A DNA stretch of 64,000 bases from Phymatolithon calcareum (GCA_977006965.1 OZ345368.1:434001-498000); one strand, 5' to 3'. Positions 40,470 to 51,589 are shown, counted from the first letter of the stretch. Made by a program: numbers and translations. Notes: generated by a model from the letters alone, not told the origin.

Positions 40470-40645
40470 AATCAGAGGTGGGTTTTTGTAGTCCACTGAA
40501 TCGTGTTACACCAACAAGAAAAGAAACTCTTCCATAGACAGAATCCAGCCAAAACATCTTGGTCCTAGGAAAGTTGCCCCAAGCGGCAGCAGATGCGTTG
40601 GTAACTTTCAAATAAAAATCTACCTTTCTTGTTCTCCTTCTATTC
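40470..40645 (+). mobile_element. LINE 3' end (third family), truncated
   Basis: gttacaccaacaagaaaaga, aaagttgccccaagcgg, cagatgcgttggtaactttc and aaataaaaatctacctttct match the tails at 18220-18270 and 25195-25310. Confidence 0.75.
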
Positions 40646-42233
40646 AAATGAAAATCTCTGCCATGTTTGATTTGATAACAGAGTGTGAGCCACTTGGCGT
40701 GCTGGATTCAAATATGGTCTCCAACGGATTGTGGATATCCGCAATACTGTATTACGGCCTCCAACGGATTTCCGGTGGAGACAAGGGTTGCCGCAGTTGC
40801 TCTTCATAAGAAGGTTGTCATATCTTTTTGAAACTATTTTGCGAAAAATGAGCTCATTTAAATGAAATTTTGGACATTTGGGCAACAAGTTGCTAGAAAC
40901 GATCTCTTCTCGGCGCGAGAAGCTAGCCCAGGAGCGCAGGGAAAAACATCAATTGAATTCTGGCAGTCAATCTGCAGCAACGTTTTCTGTTCGTCAGTAG
41001 TACCCTTGCTGTCTTCATTACGAACGGCAACGGCTTGTAAAGAAAGCTAATGCCAAGCCGTTGTATTTGCTCGATTGCCTGAGCAAAAATGATCGTAACT
41101 CGACGGAATGCGCTTTACTCGAAGGTAAGCAGAAGCATTGCACCGAACCGGTGTACTCTCCGGAATGGATTCCTGAATGATGTACAGTACAAGCCACCCT
41201 CACCCGGCTCGCGTGCCCCCAAGTCTGCGTACATAGAGTAAGAAACGTCGTGCAGCGACACTAGCAGTGACAGAGACAGAGAGCAAAAAAAGCAAGAATG
41301 GTGCTCCGGCGACAGCCTTCATGAATGAGCACTCTTGCGCGCACGTGTCAAGCCTTGAATGCATGGTAGGACCATGATGGTCCCCATGATGGCCCGGCAT
41401 TTCGGCACTTCCAATCACGTACAGTACAGTACGTGTGATCCTCCTGACGTTGCCCGCGGCTCATGCACCGGGCGAGCACACTTCCCGTTGTGCGCACTGG
41501 CGCGCGCTACGTGCGCGCGGACTGCGCACGTGTGCGACACTCAGGGCTCTTCGGTGCTCCTCCCTCTGGTACAGTAAATGCCAGTTTATGGAGCCCTTGG
41601 TAGTCGCTCGATGTCTTGCCACGAATATTCACTGTATGTCTAGACGCGTGAGAACAGCAATAATATTTCCCCATCCTGTGTGCGGCGTAATTGTTCATTT
41701 TATTGAGATGCCCGGTGCCCCCTTGAAGGAGTAAGTTTGCAACCTTCCATTCTAGAGGGTTTCTAGCTGCCTTGTGTCCTGTGTGCGGCAACTAGCTTGC
41801 AAGATATTCAGTTGGTGCTCTGCTCTGCCCGGACAAGGGAGATATTTGCAGCAGGCAGATCATCTGAAAGACAATGCTGTATTCCCCAACGGTAAACGCG
41901 CTACAGTACGACTGGTTGGCGGTTAGAATATGCGGTAAACACTTTGCAGTATACTACTGTACGATAGTGCTTTTCCCTGCAAGCCGAGAATTCTCCCAGA
42001 TCACACGCCCCATCGTTTCCAAGACACAGTGGACAGGCACTGGAGAGGTTACTTCCGACGGACGGACAGGAATGCAATCTGCATTCTGCTGCAATGCAAT
42101 GTCGCCGCGCATTCACTCAGAAGAGTTGCAAATAGAGAACGGCAAAAACAATAATACTTTACGACAATACGTACGATACAACACGTCCTATGCACCAATA
42201 AACCGGGCCTGCTAATCGCCTGTCAGCTCAACC
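40646..42233. other. Intergenic, start of a TACTGTA-rich zone
   Basis: No gene recognised. Short palindromes include ggaccatgatggtcc (about 41370) and cacgtacagtacagtacgtg (41416-41435). TACAGTA words also occur at 41570 and 41902. Confidence 0.5.
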
Positions 42234-42695
42234 TCAAGACGCGGCAACCGTGGCGCGCTCGGCCTGTCTCTGAGAGAAAGTTTTCTCCAACTTTGGTTCG
42301 GCTGCCGCGGCCGCGTCCTTCGCCTCATACTCCTGCAGTCTGCCAAATAGCTTACTATTGCGCAGATCCTTTTTCTCCACACTCTGCAGGACGGGTGGTG
42401 CCCTTGCGGCCGCCTCGGCCGCCTCGAAACCGGCGAGAAGTTTTGCGTTCTTCTCGCCAACGTTCACCGACTCCACCTTCTTCAATTCGGGTGCCTTGCG
42501 CGCCGTCTCGTCGAGCAATTCGAACGCTGATGCACGTCGGAGCACGGCCGTGTCCGCCTTCGGCGCGCTCTTCGCCGTTTCGGCGGCGGCCGTCTTGGCG
42601 GCAAGAGCGGCGGCTGCGGACGACTTCGACTCGGAGTCGGTGTGCGGGGCGTCGCAGTTCTTTGCGCGCTTGCCGCGCGATTGAATACAACCCAT
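42234..42695 (-). CDS. Met-Gly-Cys anchored protein, short paralogue of the 35184 gene
   Basis: A 153-residue protein. The start at 42695 gives MGCIQSRGKRAK: Gly2 and Ser6 for N-myristoylation, Cys3 for palmitoylation, and a basic patch, closely similar in layout to Src-family N-termini. A low-complexity Ala/Ser/Lys linker (about residues 25-60) leads to about three units of the same repeat found at 35184-36431, for example ELKKVESVNVGEKNAKLLAG and VLQSVEKKDLRNSKLFGRLQ, ending in EYEAKDAAAAAEP. The C-terminus is Gln/Arg-rich. Both genes are minus-strand and about 5.8 kb apart. A membrane-associated role is inferred from lipidation only. The upstream in-frame Met at 42734 would disrupt the lipid signal. 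Confidence 0.72.
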   Translation of the reverse strand: MGCIQSRGKRAKNCDAPHTDSESKSSAAAALAAKTAAAETAKSAPKADTAVLRRASAFELLDETARKAPELKKVESVNVGEKNAKLLAGFEAAEAAARAPPVLQSVEKKDLRNSKLFGRLQEYEAKDAAAAAEPKLEKTFSQRQAERATVAAS

Positions 42696-43507
42696 TATTC
42701 GTCTACTGCACCTCGGTGTGGGCACGTTGTGCACGGGGTGGGATGGGTATTTGAGCTAATCTAATCTACCGGAAGGGCGGGGATACGTGAGCGTGGATTG
42801 TGAGGGGGAGAGCTAGGTGTCGGCACATTATTTCTGAGTGGGTAGTACAGTAGGTGCTTGCTTGGGGGTGAATGAAGCATGCAGATCCCAGTCCGTTTCA
42901 TTCCCGCGCTCCTTTCACCGCCGCGTGTCATCGCCGCAGGGACCCGTACAGTGCCACGGAGCGTAAGTCCTGAAAGCGGGCAAGACTCTACGAGTTCCCC
43001 CGCGTAATCTCCGGTAATAGTTTTGCCGTTGGCAAGAATATGTGGGAAATATTTCGGTGTTGGCGATATAAGTGGTGGAGTTTTGAAATAGTTTTGAACA
43101 ATTTCGAAATGATGTCGTGCTTTTTGTCCTTTTTCGCAAATTTGATTCGAACGACCAACCAAATCACACAAGGGGACGACATTGCTGTCAGCACGAAACC
43201 TATCGATTTCAATTTTTGATGCAATCGATTCGACCGCGAACACCAGCACACGCGTGTGACAGCGAAGGACAGCGACGGACAGCGACGGACAGATTTTGCC
43301 CAATGAAATGTCACCATCACAAGCATTCTTCTTTTGATCCTGTTTTCACGCGATTAGTCCACTCCACATCAACCCACCTAGATTCTTAAAAATATTTCGA
43401 TGGTTCATTATTGTCGATGCCATTCGATATTCGATTTCCGATACGATCCATTCAACGTCACACTCTCGACGGCGCCCTGCCCACAACCACAACACCCAAT
43501 GCCCACC
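42696..43507. promoter_or_regulatory. Divergent intergenic region
   Basis: About 810 bp separate the divergent starts of the repeat-protein gene (minus) and the WD40 gene (plus), so it should contain both promoters. Visible features are three tandem 11-bp-like copies of gacagcgacgg (about 43258-43290) next to a gcccaatga CCAAT-type element at about 43298. Direct evidence of activity is lacking. Confidence 0.4.
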
Positions 43508-44722
43508 ATGACCGGCGCAATCTCAATTTCCCCCTCTGCACACCCTTCTCCATTGCGCACACGCGGCGTCCCGCAATGCCTCGCAACGGGAGAAAATGGT
43601 CTTCTTCTCGCCGGTCATTTCAACGGCGTAGAAGTGCTCCAAGTATTCGCATCTGAACCCCAAAGCACCTTCATTCCCCTCTCCGACGCCGTGCGTACCC
43701 TCGTGCTTCCAAAACGCCTCACAACCGGTGTAATAGCCGCACAATCAGCCGGCAATGTCCTATCACTCGACATCACAACCTCGACCGTGGTAGCAACCTT
43801 CAAAACCGCCGCCGATCGCGCCCCGACCGCCCTGTGCGGCTTCAGCGACCTCCAAACCGGCTTCGTAGGCGATGAAGCGGGCGGCGTCCTCGCCGTCGAC
43901 TTGCGCACCGCCAGACCGACAGCACACGCATTCGAGCACGGCGACTACATCTCCGCCCTATCTGCACTCCCGGACGACAATGTGTTACTTGCCGCGTCCG
44001 GCGACGGCGCATTAGGTGTGTACGACACCAGAAAGAGCACCGCGCTACCGCTCGCGGCCATCGCTGACGGATTTGACGACGATCTCTGTTCGTTTGCCGT
44101 GGACCACGTGGCTGCACGAGCTGTCGCGGGAACACTTGAGGGTGCGCTCCATCTCTACGATGTGCGGCAGCTCGTCCGACTGGGACATGCCGGGGAAGAT
44201 AGTGTTGAATCTGTGGACGTGAAGCGATTCAGAGGACATCCGGACTCTGTCAACGCTATCGAGCTCATCGGTGATGTCGCCGTCACCGGTTGCGCTGATG
44301 GGCTTGTGCGTGTCGTTGATCCGACATGTGGGAAATTGCTGGCGTTACTGGAGTTTGACAGGTCTTGGGCTCACGTGGCCGGGGGTGAAGATGGTGACGA
44401 TGGGAAAGGCGTCGCACGCAACGGGAAGAAGCGCAAACGGGACTTTCGATGGCCGGTTGAGGCTATGGCGGTCGTTCGTGGCGGTGCGGATCGAGGTGAC
44501 GTGCTTGCGCTTGCGGGGCATGAGATGTGCGTGCGATTTGCTGATCTTTCCGTCCTTGCCGATAGCGATGCGGATGAGGAGGGGGGGAATGTAGAAAATG
44601 GGACGAAGCGGGAGGAGTCGCCACCGCCGTCGCCACCGAGGCGAAAGGCACGTGGGAAGAAAAAGCGGGGGCAGAATTTTGGGAGGAAAAGAAGGGACGA
44701 TGGGTTCTTTGGGGATCTGTAA
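43508..44722 (+). CDS. WD40-repeat protein, WDR55/Jip5-like
   Basis: A 404-residue intronless protein. I choose the ATG at 43508 because of its strong context (ccaccatga); an ATG at 43499 is the alternative. The first 300 residues form WD-type blades: GLLLAGHFNGVEVLQVF, GVIAAQSAGNVLSLDI, GFVGDEAGGVLAVDLRTA, LLAASGDGALGVYDTRKS, AVAGTLEGALHLYDVRQL and VAVTGCADGLVRVVDP. The C-terminus is acidic, then Lys/Arg-rich (RRKARGKKKRG), and ends DDGFFGDL. The basic tail with a final FF-x-DL is the signature of WDR55 and yeast Jip5, nucleolar proteins of large-subunit rRNA processing. Ribosome biogenesis in the nucleolus is therefore the likely role. Confidence 0.85.
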   Translation: MTGAISISPSAHPSPLRTRGVPQCLATGENGLLLAGHFNGVEVLQVFASEPQSTFIPLSDAVRTLVLPKRLTTGVIAAQSAGNVLSLDITTSTVVATFKTAADRAPTALCGFSDLQTGFVGDEAGGVLAVDLRTARPTAHAFEHGDYISALSALPDDNVLLAASGDGALGVYDTRKSTALPLAAIADGFDDDLCSFAVDHVAARAVAGTLEGALHLYDVRQLVRLGHAGEDSVESVDVKRFRGHPDSVNAIELIGDVAVTGCADGLVRVVDPTCGKLLALLEFDRSWAHVAGGEDGDDGKGVARNGKKRKRDFRWPVEAMAVVRGGADRGDVLALAGHEMCVRFADLSVLADSDADEEGGNVENGTKREESPPPSPPRRKARGKKKRGQNFGRKRRDDGFFGDL

Positions 44723-46449
44723 AAGAATGTCAAGCAAGGTTTTAAAGGCGTTAATATAACTCAGTGTAGCAATAGGTGCCGTGCGGCATCGATGTTTCGT
44801 GCGTTTGTCAGGTACAGCAGTGAATTTTGGTGGCGACGAATTAGGAGCTCAGTTTTTTATTTGAGAAATGTGAGGCGGTGTCGATTAAAGCGTTCAGGCT
44901 CCAGAAATTAGACGAAGACCGGCCTTCAGACGAGCCGTACACCACCAGAGTGCATGAAGATGGGGCATTTGTGAGAAAAGAGGTGAACGTAGAGAAGCTC
45001 AGGGCTCGCACTGAGTACAGCAGGTTATGGAATCTGATATGTTCGCACGCTGACAACGTATTCAATTACAGGTACGCAGTGCCTACCTTAGCTGCTGTGT
45101 GTTTCTCGAAGCTGGTCGAGGAATTGACATCTGTGCCGTCCTGTCTGTTCTTTGATGGAAGTAAAGGCTGCACAATTGTTCTATCGTCGCTTAAAGTCGA
45201 GAACCTGGGGTATCAATTCATCTCAAGCTGTTTTGCGGCGAGAGAGGGCTGCAGTGCACCAAAAAGAGACCTCAAAATGGATCGCTAGGGTCTTCATAGA
45301 GCAATAAAACGTCGAATATGTGGGCACCGAGCGATTAGCAGGAGCGCCCACAGTTCTACGCTATATATGCAGCATTTAGAAGTGAAGTTTGCTGCACTTG
45401 GACAGCATACGTTTTCTCCATTTTATACTACCATTTACAACATGAAGAGCGTTTTGTACGTTATGGGTGGGCACTTGGTGAACGCATAATTTCGGGGCTG
45501 AGTTGACGGCATGGAGAAACACTTGGCGGTCGTACGGGGATCCTCTATTAGAAGTATGTGTAGAAGCCAATTTCAGCGCTGATCTCTGAAGTGCAATTCC
45601 CTGCCTTGTGCGCAGATGGGAAATTGATAGCCGCCGCCATGTACTGTACCGGACGTCAACATAATTGTTGAAATCAATCCCGCTCACAGGTTTATATGAG
45701 GTTATGATGATGGTCTTCCAAGGATCGGCATGTGCCATCGGGTTCAATAGACAAAGTTCATAATGTGAACCCTTTTAGTGGTTCCTCAAGTAGCGTGGAG
45801 AAGCACATGCAGTTAAAGAGATTGACATTGTTGAGTGCAGAGTCTTCATCAGACATTGTCTTTGTATTGCAAATGCTCATTCTGACGTTCGAAAGTCCAT
45901 CACAATTCCATATCGAGAATCGAATTGGTGTGAAGAAAGCAGTAACTTTCGAGTGGCTTCCCTGCCTCCTGCGCCCAATTTTTCGGGACGCCACCCTCGC
46001 AGTCATCGACGGGATTCGATGATGTGCATGAATTACACGACATCGAGCAGTCGATGTTGCTTGGTTTTTCCGTACGTAATGACTTGTACAGTATACGGAT
46101 CGTTGACGGCCGGTGATGTGCAGATTCTGCAGAAAGGCTTCTTCCTCCATATAATGGAATTCAATTTTTTAAAATTTGACACCATTCAAGTTGCTACAGG
46201 GACGGACAGTGTGTGCACCTTCAGGGTTTGTGGCAAAGCTTTTGAACAGCCGTATGACACGCATAGTAACTGGCAGCAGTTCCACTTTGGACGCTTGAAT
46301 CGCTGGCTGGCCCCCACCCCAATCGCTTTCATAAACAGACTGCGTTTATCACTGCATCTGTTATGAAACATTCTCACCATTGCATTTCCCATATCAGCTC
46401 AGCACATCCCCACTCCAGCCACCGTCCACCGTACACTCTCCACAACGTT
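44723..46449. other. Intergenic, nothing firmly supported
   Basis: A 136-residue plus-strand frame (44878-45288) has no ATG near its start and matches nothing. TACTGTA/TACAGTA words occur at 45642 and 46087. Confidence 0.4.
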
Positions 46450-46490
46450 CTGGTCTGGTCTGGTCTGGTCTGGTCTGGTCTGGTCTGGAC
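46450..46490 (+). repeat. (GGTCT)n microsatellite
   Basis: About seven uninterrupted copies of ctggt lie some 55 bp upstream of the oxidoreductase start, probably within its 5' UTR or core promoter. Confidence 0.93.
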
Positions 46491-46542
46491 CTCGCATCGC
46501 ATCTCAGTATCCTCCCCCGCACTAGCGCGCCACATCGTCACG

Positions 46543-47379
46543 ATGCCATTGAGTTCTCTCCTCACGCGCTACGGTCCCTGGGCGCTGATCACCGGTGCAT
46601 CGTCCGGTATCGGGCGCGGGTACGCGCGTCATCTGGCCTCCCTGGGATTCGCTGTTGTGTTGGTCGCCCGGCGGCGGCAACTACTCGAGGAGTTGGGACG
46701 CGAACTTCAGTCTGAATATCACGTCGACACGCGTGTCGTCGTCGCCGATCTCTCCGTTCCTGAATGTGTGGAACAAATTGCTGATGCCGTGTCCGATATC
46801 ACAATTGGACTTCTGATCAATAACGCTGGGGCGGCACAATACGGTTCGTTCTTCAAGGACGATGCGGATGTCCATGCCGGGGTACTTAATGTGAATGTCG
46901 TCTCTCCGATTACCCTCACTCGATTAGTGTGCGAAGGAATGAAGAATAGAAGACGTGGAGGTATTATGTTTACAAGTTCGACGGCGAGCGCTTTGATACC
47001 GTACTTTGCGACTTATGCATCGTCTAAGAGTTGTATTAGCAACTTTTCGAAACTACTCGGATTCGAATTGCGGCCGTTCGGCGTGGATGTGTTATGCGTG
47101 GAGCCTGGTTTTGTGGAGACTGAGATGGGACTGGCGATGGTGAAGGATGTGGACGTGCGGAGGTTGCTGCCGAGAAGGCAAATAGTGACTGCAGAGCAAG
47201 TGGTTACATCTTCGCTGAAGCAATTAGGTGTATCTGCTGTGTACACACCGGGACCGATGACAAGATTATCAATTACATTGACGAGAATGATGCCAACTAA
47301 GATGCGGTTTCACGTCCTAAGTCAACAGGTACGCAGTGTGATGTCGCCGAAATTGGAAGCCACCTTGCGGCCGTCATGA
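46543..47379 (+). CDS. Classical short-chain dehydrogenase/reductase
   Basis: A 278-residue NAD(P)-dependent oxidoreductase with a Rossmann fold. The start at 46543 puts the cofactor motif TGASSGIG at residues 17-24. Further motifs are VADLS (near 67-71), NNAG (93-96), the catalytic Ser in MFTSSTAS (145 or 146), Tyr158 and Lys162 in YASSK, and PGFVET (188-193). The arginine run after the second strand (VARRR) suggests NADP(H) preference. The opening YGPWALITGASSGIGRGYAR resembles SDRs near the beta-ketoacyl-reductase and 17-beta-hydroxysteroid dehydrogenase groups, but the substrate cannot be assigned. An upstream extension to 46363 would translate the microsatellite and is unlikely. Confidence 0.93.
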   Translation: MPLSSLLTRYGPWALITGASSGIGRGYARHLASLGFAVVLVARRRQLLEELGRELQSEYHVDTRVVVADLSVPECVEQIADAVSDITIGLLINNAGAAQYGSFFKDDADVHAGVLNVNVVSPITLTRLVCEGMKNRRRGGIMFTSSTASALIPYFATYASSKSCISNFSKLLGFELRPFGVDVLCVEPGFVETEMGLAMVKDVDVRRLLPRRQIVTAEQVVTSSLKQLGVSAVYTPGPMTRLSITLTRMMPTKMRFHVLSQQVRSVMSPKLEATLRPS

Positions 47380-49563
47380 TAGACGTAGTGTTGGATAAGT
47401 ATAGTATGCTCACGGGTGGTGAAAGCGATGGACGAGGTACGAAGAGATTAAGGTTACGACGACGGAGAGATGTCATTTTTGGGGAGAGTAATGAGGGAAG
47501 CAAGATGGGAGGGGGCATTGTTGCGGTAGAGCGTCTCGGAGGTGTATTTTGTTGGTTTCCGTAGTGATAGACTGAATCTCAATTTTCTCTGTAAAATCAG
47601 CACAAGAGCTGCCTACCAAACGCCATCATTTGAATAATACTGTACTGTACTGTACTGTACTGTACAGTACAGTCCAGTATCATGCAGCGTCCGGGCGGGA
47701 AAGAGATCACGAGAGACACGGCGGTGCGTGAATCATGAGCACTGCAGTTAAATTAGTGGAAGCAAATCGTTGAACGATTGGAACACACGGCACTTGATTT
47801 GACAATGGGTCGGTACGGCAAGTGAGGAGCTCCCGAATTGCTCGCACCGGTTCAACCTATTTCCCGAAAATTACTGTACTGTACTGTTCTGTACTGCTCT
47901 GCACAGACTCTATATGATACACTACTTTTTGAAATGCCTCATGTACATTCCGCACTATTTTACGGACGCACAAAACCGCTGTCTTGACAGTATCATACAT
48001 TACTGTATTACGCACTGCACTGTTCGGCCGTGCCGCTCTTTCTGTGCTATTGTTTCAAAAACGGGGCACACGCAAACGTTGTGATGTAAATTTCTGAATT
48101 GTACTCTGCATATGATAAGAGAGACTTTTGGGCGGAGAGAACAAACCCTCGAGTAACAATGAAGCTCATTCACTGTGTGCCTCCCGGATGTCCAAGCGGA
48201 ACGCCTCCGAGTCCCCTTTCCCATTGGAATCGTGGGAAATTTTGTGCTACGCGCTGCAGCACGCATTACAGTATATCAATATGTGGGACGATGAGGAACT
48301 TTTGGCTGCCGAGGGCGGTGCCGAATACTGTATCTAAGAGACTGATACAGTACATACTGTACAGTAGTCGACATATCTGGATAAAAAACCTGTCCTTGAT
48401 AGTGTGCATAACGACAGGCAAGAGCAACCTTGAAGGGCTACGGTGGTTGTTCCACAGCGCCGCGGTAGAGCATAATGCCCTCATGATATCGGCTTGCCAT
48501 GGGGAATTTCTTTGATAAAGGTGGCAAAAACTGTCGTTACAGACATGGAAACGCTCCGAGTGGGGTACTGTAGCTCAAGAACGCAGCACAATCGTGTGGC
48601 GAGAGACCGAAAAACGCTGGGAATTGCAAAACAAGAAACGTGAAACCGACACAAATTCATCAGAGACTATCGCAAAACGCGACTGCCTCGATCTCTTGCT
48701 TATGGTAGACGGAGCTTCTCGACAGGTTTTACATAGCCGTGTTGGGAGTGGGCACGGGGTGTGATCGACTGTCATCCAGACGGCATTGGAGGACCACTTT
48801 TCAGCATCATGATGATGATGCACAATGTAAGCTCACAGCTGAGCTCGAGGTGCTACGTCCTTGTGAGGTGGAAAGCACGTAGATTCAATGCAAGCCGTGC
48901 GTGCCGGTGCATACTGCACTGCACTCGAGTTTGAACGCATGTTCTGTTGTTCGACGCGCCGAGTATCGAGACTGCAATAGTCCTGTTATGATGTTCCGAA
49001 ATAGCATGCTTCAGCCAGTTACTATGTGCCAACCGTTAAGTGTGCGCTCCTTGCAATGCAGCGATCGGTACTGTATTGCGTATTGTGATGACAACAGGAA
49101 GCAGAGGCGGACAGGACAGGGGAGGATCAACGAACGGATGCAGGACTATTTCGACAAGCAATCTCTAGTACAGTACAGTAGAGATGAAATTCTCAACAAA
49201 TACTGTATGTGGATACACAGAGTGCAATTTGAAAGTCGTGCTTCAACAAAGGATAAATACTGTAACTGTAGCCCCTATGGCATGCTTGATAGCTATTTCT
49301 GACACCGAGGCTCCTCTGTGCAGTGTACAGATATCATCAAGATCATGATGATGCATAGAATGCGGTGGGGAGAATTATCAAGAGATAACTACACAGCATC
49401 ATGCAGTTGACGGGTGAAAGCAGAAACACCATGACCCTGCGCGTGCCTTGATGTACTAGTGCATTAAAATAGAAGTAATGCGAGTACAGGGTAGAAATGT
49501 TTCGTACTCGTGCTTAATGGTAGAAAGCACGTGCTGTAGCACGCAATCGAGGTCCCAATGAAA
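47380..49563. other. Intergenic, rich in TACTGTA words
   Basis: No gene supported. Clusters of TACTG/CAGTA repeats lie at 47638-47673, 47871-47899, 48346-48366, 49069, 49168-49180, 49201 and 49258. Small ORFs on both strands carry no motif. Confidence 0.5.
47638..47673. repeat. (TACTG)n tract ending in a perfect 20-bp palindrome
   Basis: Five copies of tactg are followed by tacag repeats, and 47654-47673 reads actgtactgtacagtacagt, identical to its reverse complement. Confidence 0.95.
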
Positions 49564-49701
49564 AGGTATCAGGCCTGTCACCAAATTTCGAGAATAGTCG
49601 GCAGGCCTGATGCCTGATACCGAGAGAGAGACGCGACTGTACACTACGGTAAGATTCTTTTTTAAACGAATCTTATCGTAGTGTACAGTCGCGTCTCTCG
49701 G
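49564..49701. repeat. Two adjacent long hairpins
   Basis: First, ggtatcaggcctg near 49565 pairs with the caggcctgat/gcctgatacc block ending at 49621. Second, 49621-49657 pairs with 49668-49700 (gacgcgactgtacactacg against cgtagtgtacagtcgcgtc) around a 10-base T-rich loop, with one mismatch and a 4-base bulge. Confidence 0.9.
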
Positions 49702-50909
49702 CACCGATTCGTTTTCACATCCGCCTGATGCAGTCACCTCCAGCTCATGTGCAACTATGCGGGGAAGAGGGCCGGTGCGTTCATGGACAGGGATGTTTCC
49801 TCTGCGGCGTGAAAGTGGAAGTGATCGTACGTTTACCTGCGATTGAAGCCTGGGTACTAGAATTACTAGTTGCAATAGTAGTACTGTACTACTTTACGTC
49901 CCTCCGGATGGCAGCACCCAAGCTTCTCGAGTGCAATGGCCCACAACAGTCACATGAACGAAGCTATCAAAATCAGTATCAGATCTTGTTTATCTTTGAA
50001 GAAAGTCATTGGTTGGCCATGTAGCTGTCCCGGCTCTCCCTTCCGTAAAACATTGGCAATGTCAGACACGTTGTTCTGTCTTCGGCCGACATATGATACA
50101 TTTGTGCAGTACGACAGTGGCGATGCGCTTTGGCTGAACAACTGATGCTTGGAATGACTGGAATGATGGTCGCTTCTCGGGCTATCGACGGAAAGTAACC
50201 GATCGGCCTGGTGGTCGGTCTGCTCTGACAGATCAGTCTTTACATTTTATAAAAGTCTATTTGAAAAATGCAATTTAGCAACGATAATGATTTTCTTCAT
50301 GGCACGGTTACGCCATCAAGCAATTTAAAGTTCTTGACGGTGAGCACGATCGACCGCTATGCAGCCTTTACGGGTACATACTGTTAGCAGCATGCATCTG
50401 ACCCCCGACCAATGACATTCTGCCAGGACTCAACTGTATGCCGATCAACTTTGCCACGCACTTTGACCGTTTCGCTCAGGGTCATTTTTTGGGAACGCCG
50501 AGATTGAAGATGAAGAATAACGAATTGAAACTGGTGTACTGTAATATTTGCATCACCTGAATTAGCTTGCAGCTTATTGCCCTGACGCACAGTCGCGGCA
50601 GTCCACCGCCGACACTCACGGTCGCCCGGTCTCGTGAGTGTTTGGCCTCCTCCTGTCCGGTATATTTGCACCATCTTGAGTAGTCCTAAGCTCGCGATGT
50701 GATCACCGAGGGTGAAAACGGAGTCTGCGCGCTTTGAATTAGCCCCTGGTCGTCAGCGTTTAGAGGTCTTAGCGCTACTCTCCTGCATCGTATTCCGAAG
50801 AGCCTGGTAGCATTGCGAAGTTCTCTTCTACCCATTCCTAGGTTATGAGCCACTTATCTATTGCGGGAATCCCTCTAGGGAACGACTCTTGGTTGGCATA
50901 TCTTTGAAA
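49702..50909. other. Intergenic, nothing recognised
   Basis: Short ORFs only. Two more TACTGTA words lie at about 49882 and 50537. Confidence 0.4.
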
Positions 50910-50914
50910 TTGGA

Positions 50915-51080
50915 ATTTCTTGAGCGCCATCAGAAACATTCACGAGACAGCAAGGGACATGCATGTATGGCCGTTAATCTTCTCAAATCCATGCAACCCA
51001 GGTTAACGTCATAGCCCTAGCTGCAAACTTCGCCCCTGTTCCGTAGGGAGAAAGGGTCGTCGCTTGAAATATAACACGTA
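50915..51080 (-). mobile_element. LINE family A 3' end fragment
   Basis: ggaatttcttgagcgccatc, gagacagcaaggga and gttaacgtcatagccctagctgcaaa match the family A 3' UTR. 51080-51540 shows nothing further. Confidence 0.6.
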
Positions 51081-51589
51081 GCAGCAAGTCCCTACCGCTT
51101 CAGCCCTGTTCATCGCGGAGAATGAACCGGGCTGAGTACCACCGTCGATCTGTAGCGCGCAACAAGACTTTGACAAAGGACTCGCGAGCCTGATCAGTGA
51201 CCTTTGTTTCTGTTGTCATGATGGACACCGTTGGTTTCAACCTCTGACACAAGAGATAGGCCCATGAAGATATCAGCGCTCTCGAGAGTTAACAAGGTTT
51301 AGAAGAGAGACTGCCCATCAACTCCCACAAAAATGGATTTTATTTTAACGCGGCATTCTCTCGTCACGGAGCACATTTTCCTTTTTTTAGAAAAGCCTTG
51401 CCGCGGACTTTTTCTCTCCTTAAGAATATCCAAATAATTTCTACAGTTTGGTCCTTGTTCAGAGCAAGAGAGAAGCCTAAAGCCGTTAACATGACATTAG
51501 GGAAAACCTGTGTTTCTGACTTGGCAACATTAAGGTGATACAAGCTCCCGAAAAACCTACATGCCGATTTCTTTACGTTTTTGAGTCAG

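Noticed and set aside
42761-43303. 180-residue minus-strand open frame between the repeat-protein and WD40 genes
   Set aside because: It lies wholly in the divergent promoter interval, has no motif, and overlaps other ORFs of similar length. Chance is the simpler explanation.
44878-45288. 136-residue plus-strand frame downstream of the WD40 gene
   Set aside because: It has no ATG at or near its opening and no internal Met until its last residues. No domain or splice context was convincing.
49456-49875. 139-residue minus-strand frame over the hairpins
   Set aside because: It translates straight through two long inverted repeats and has no motif.
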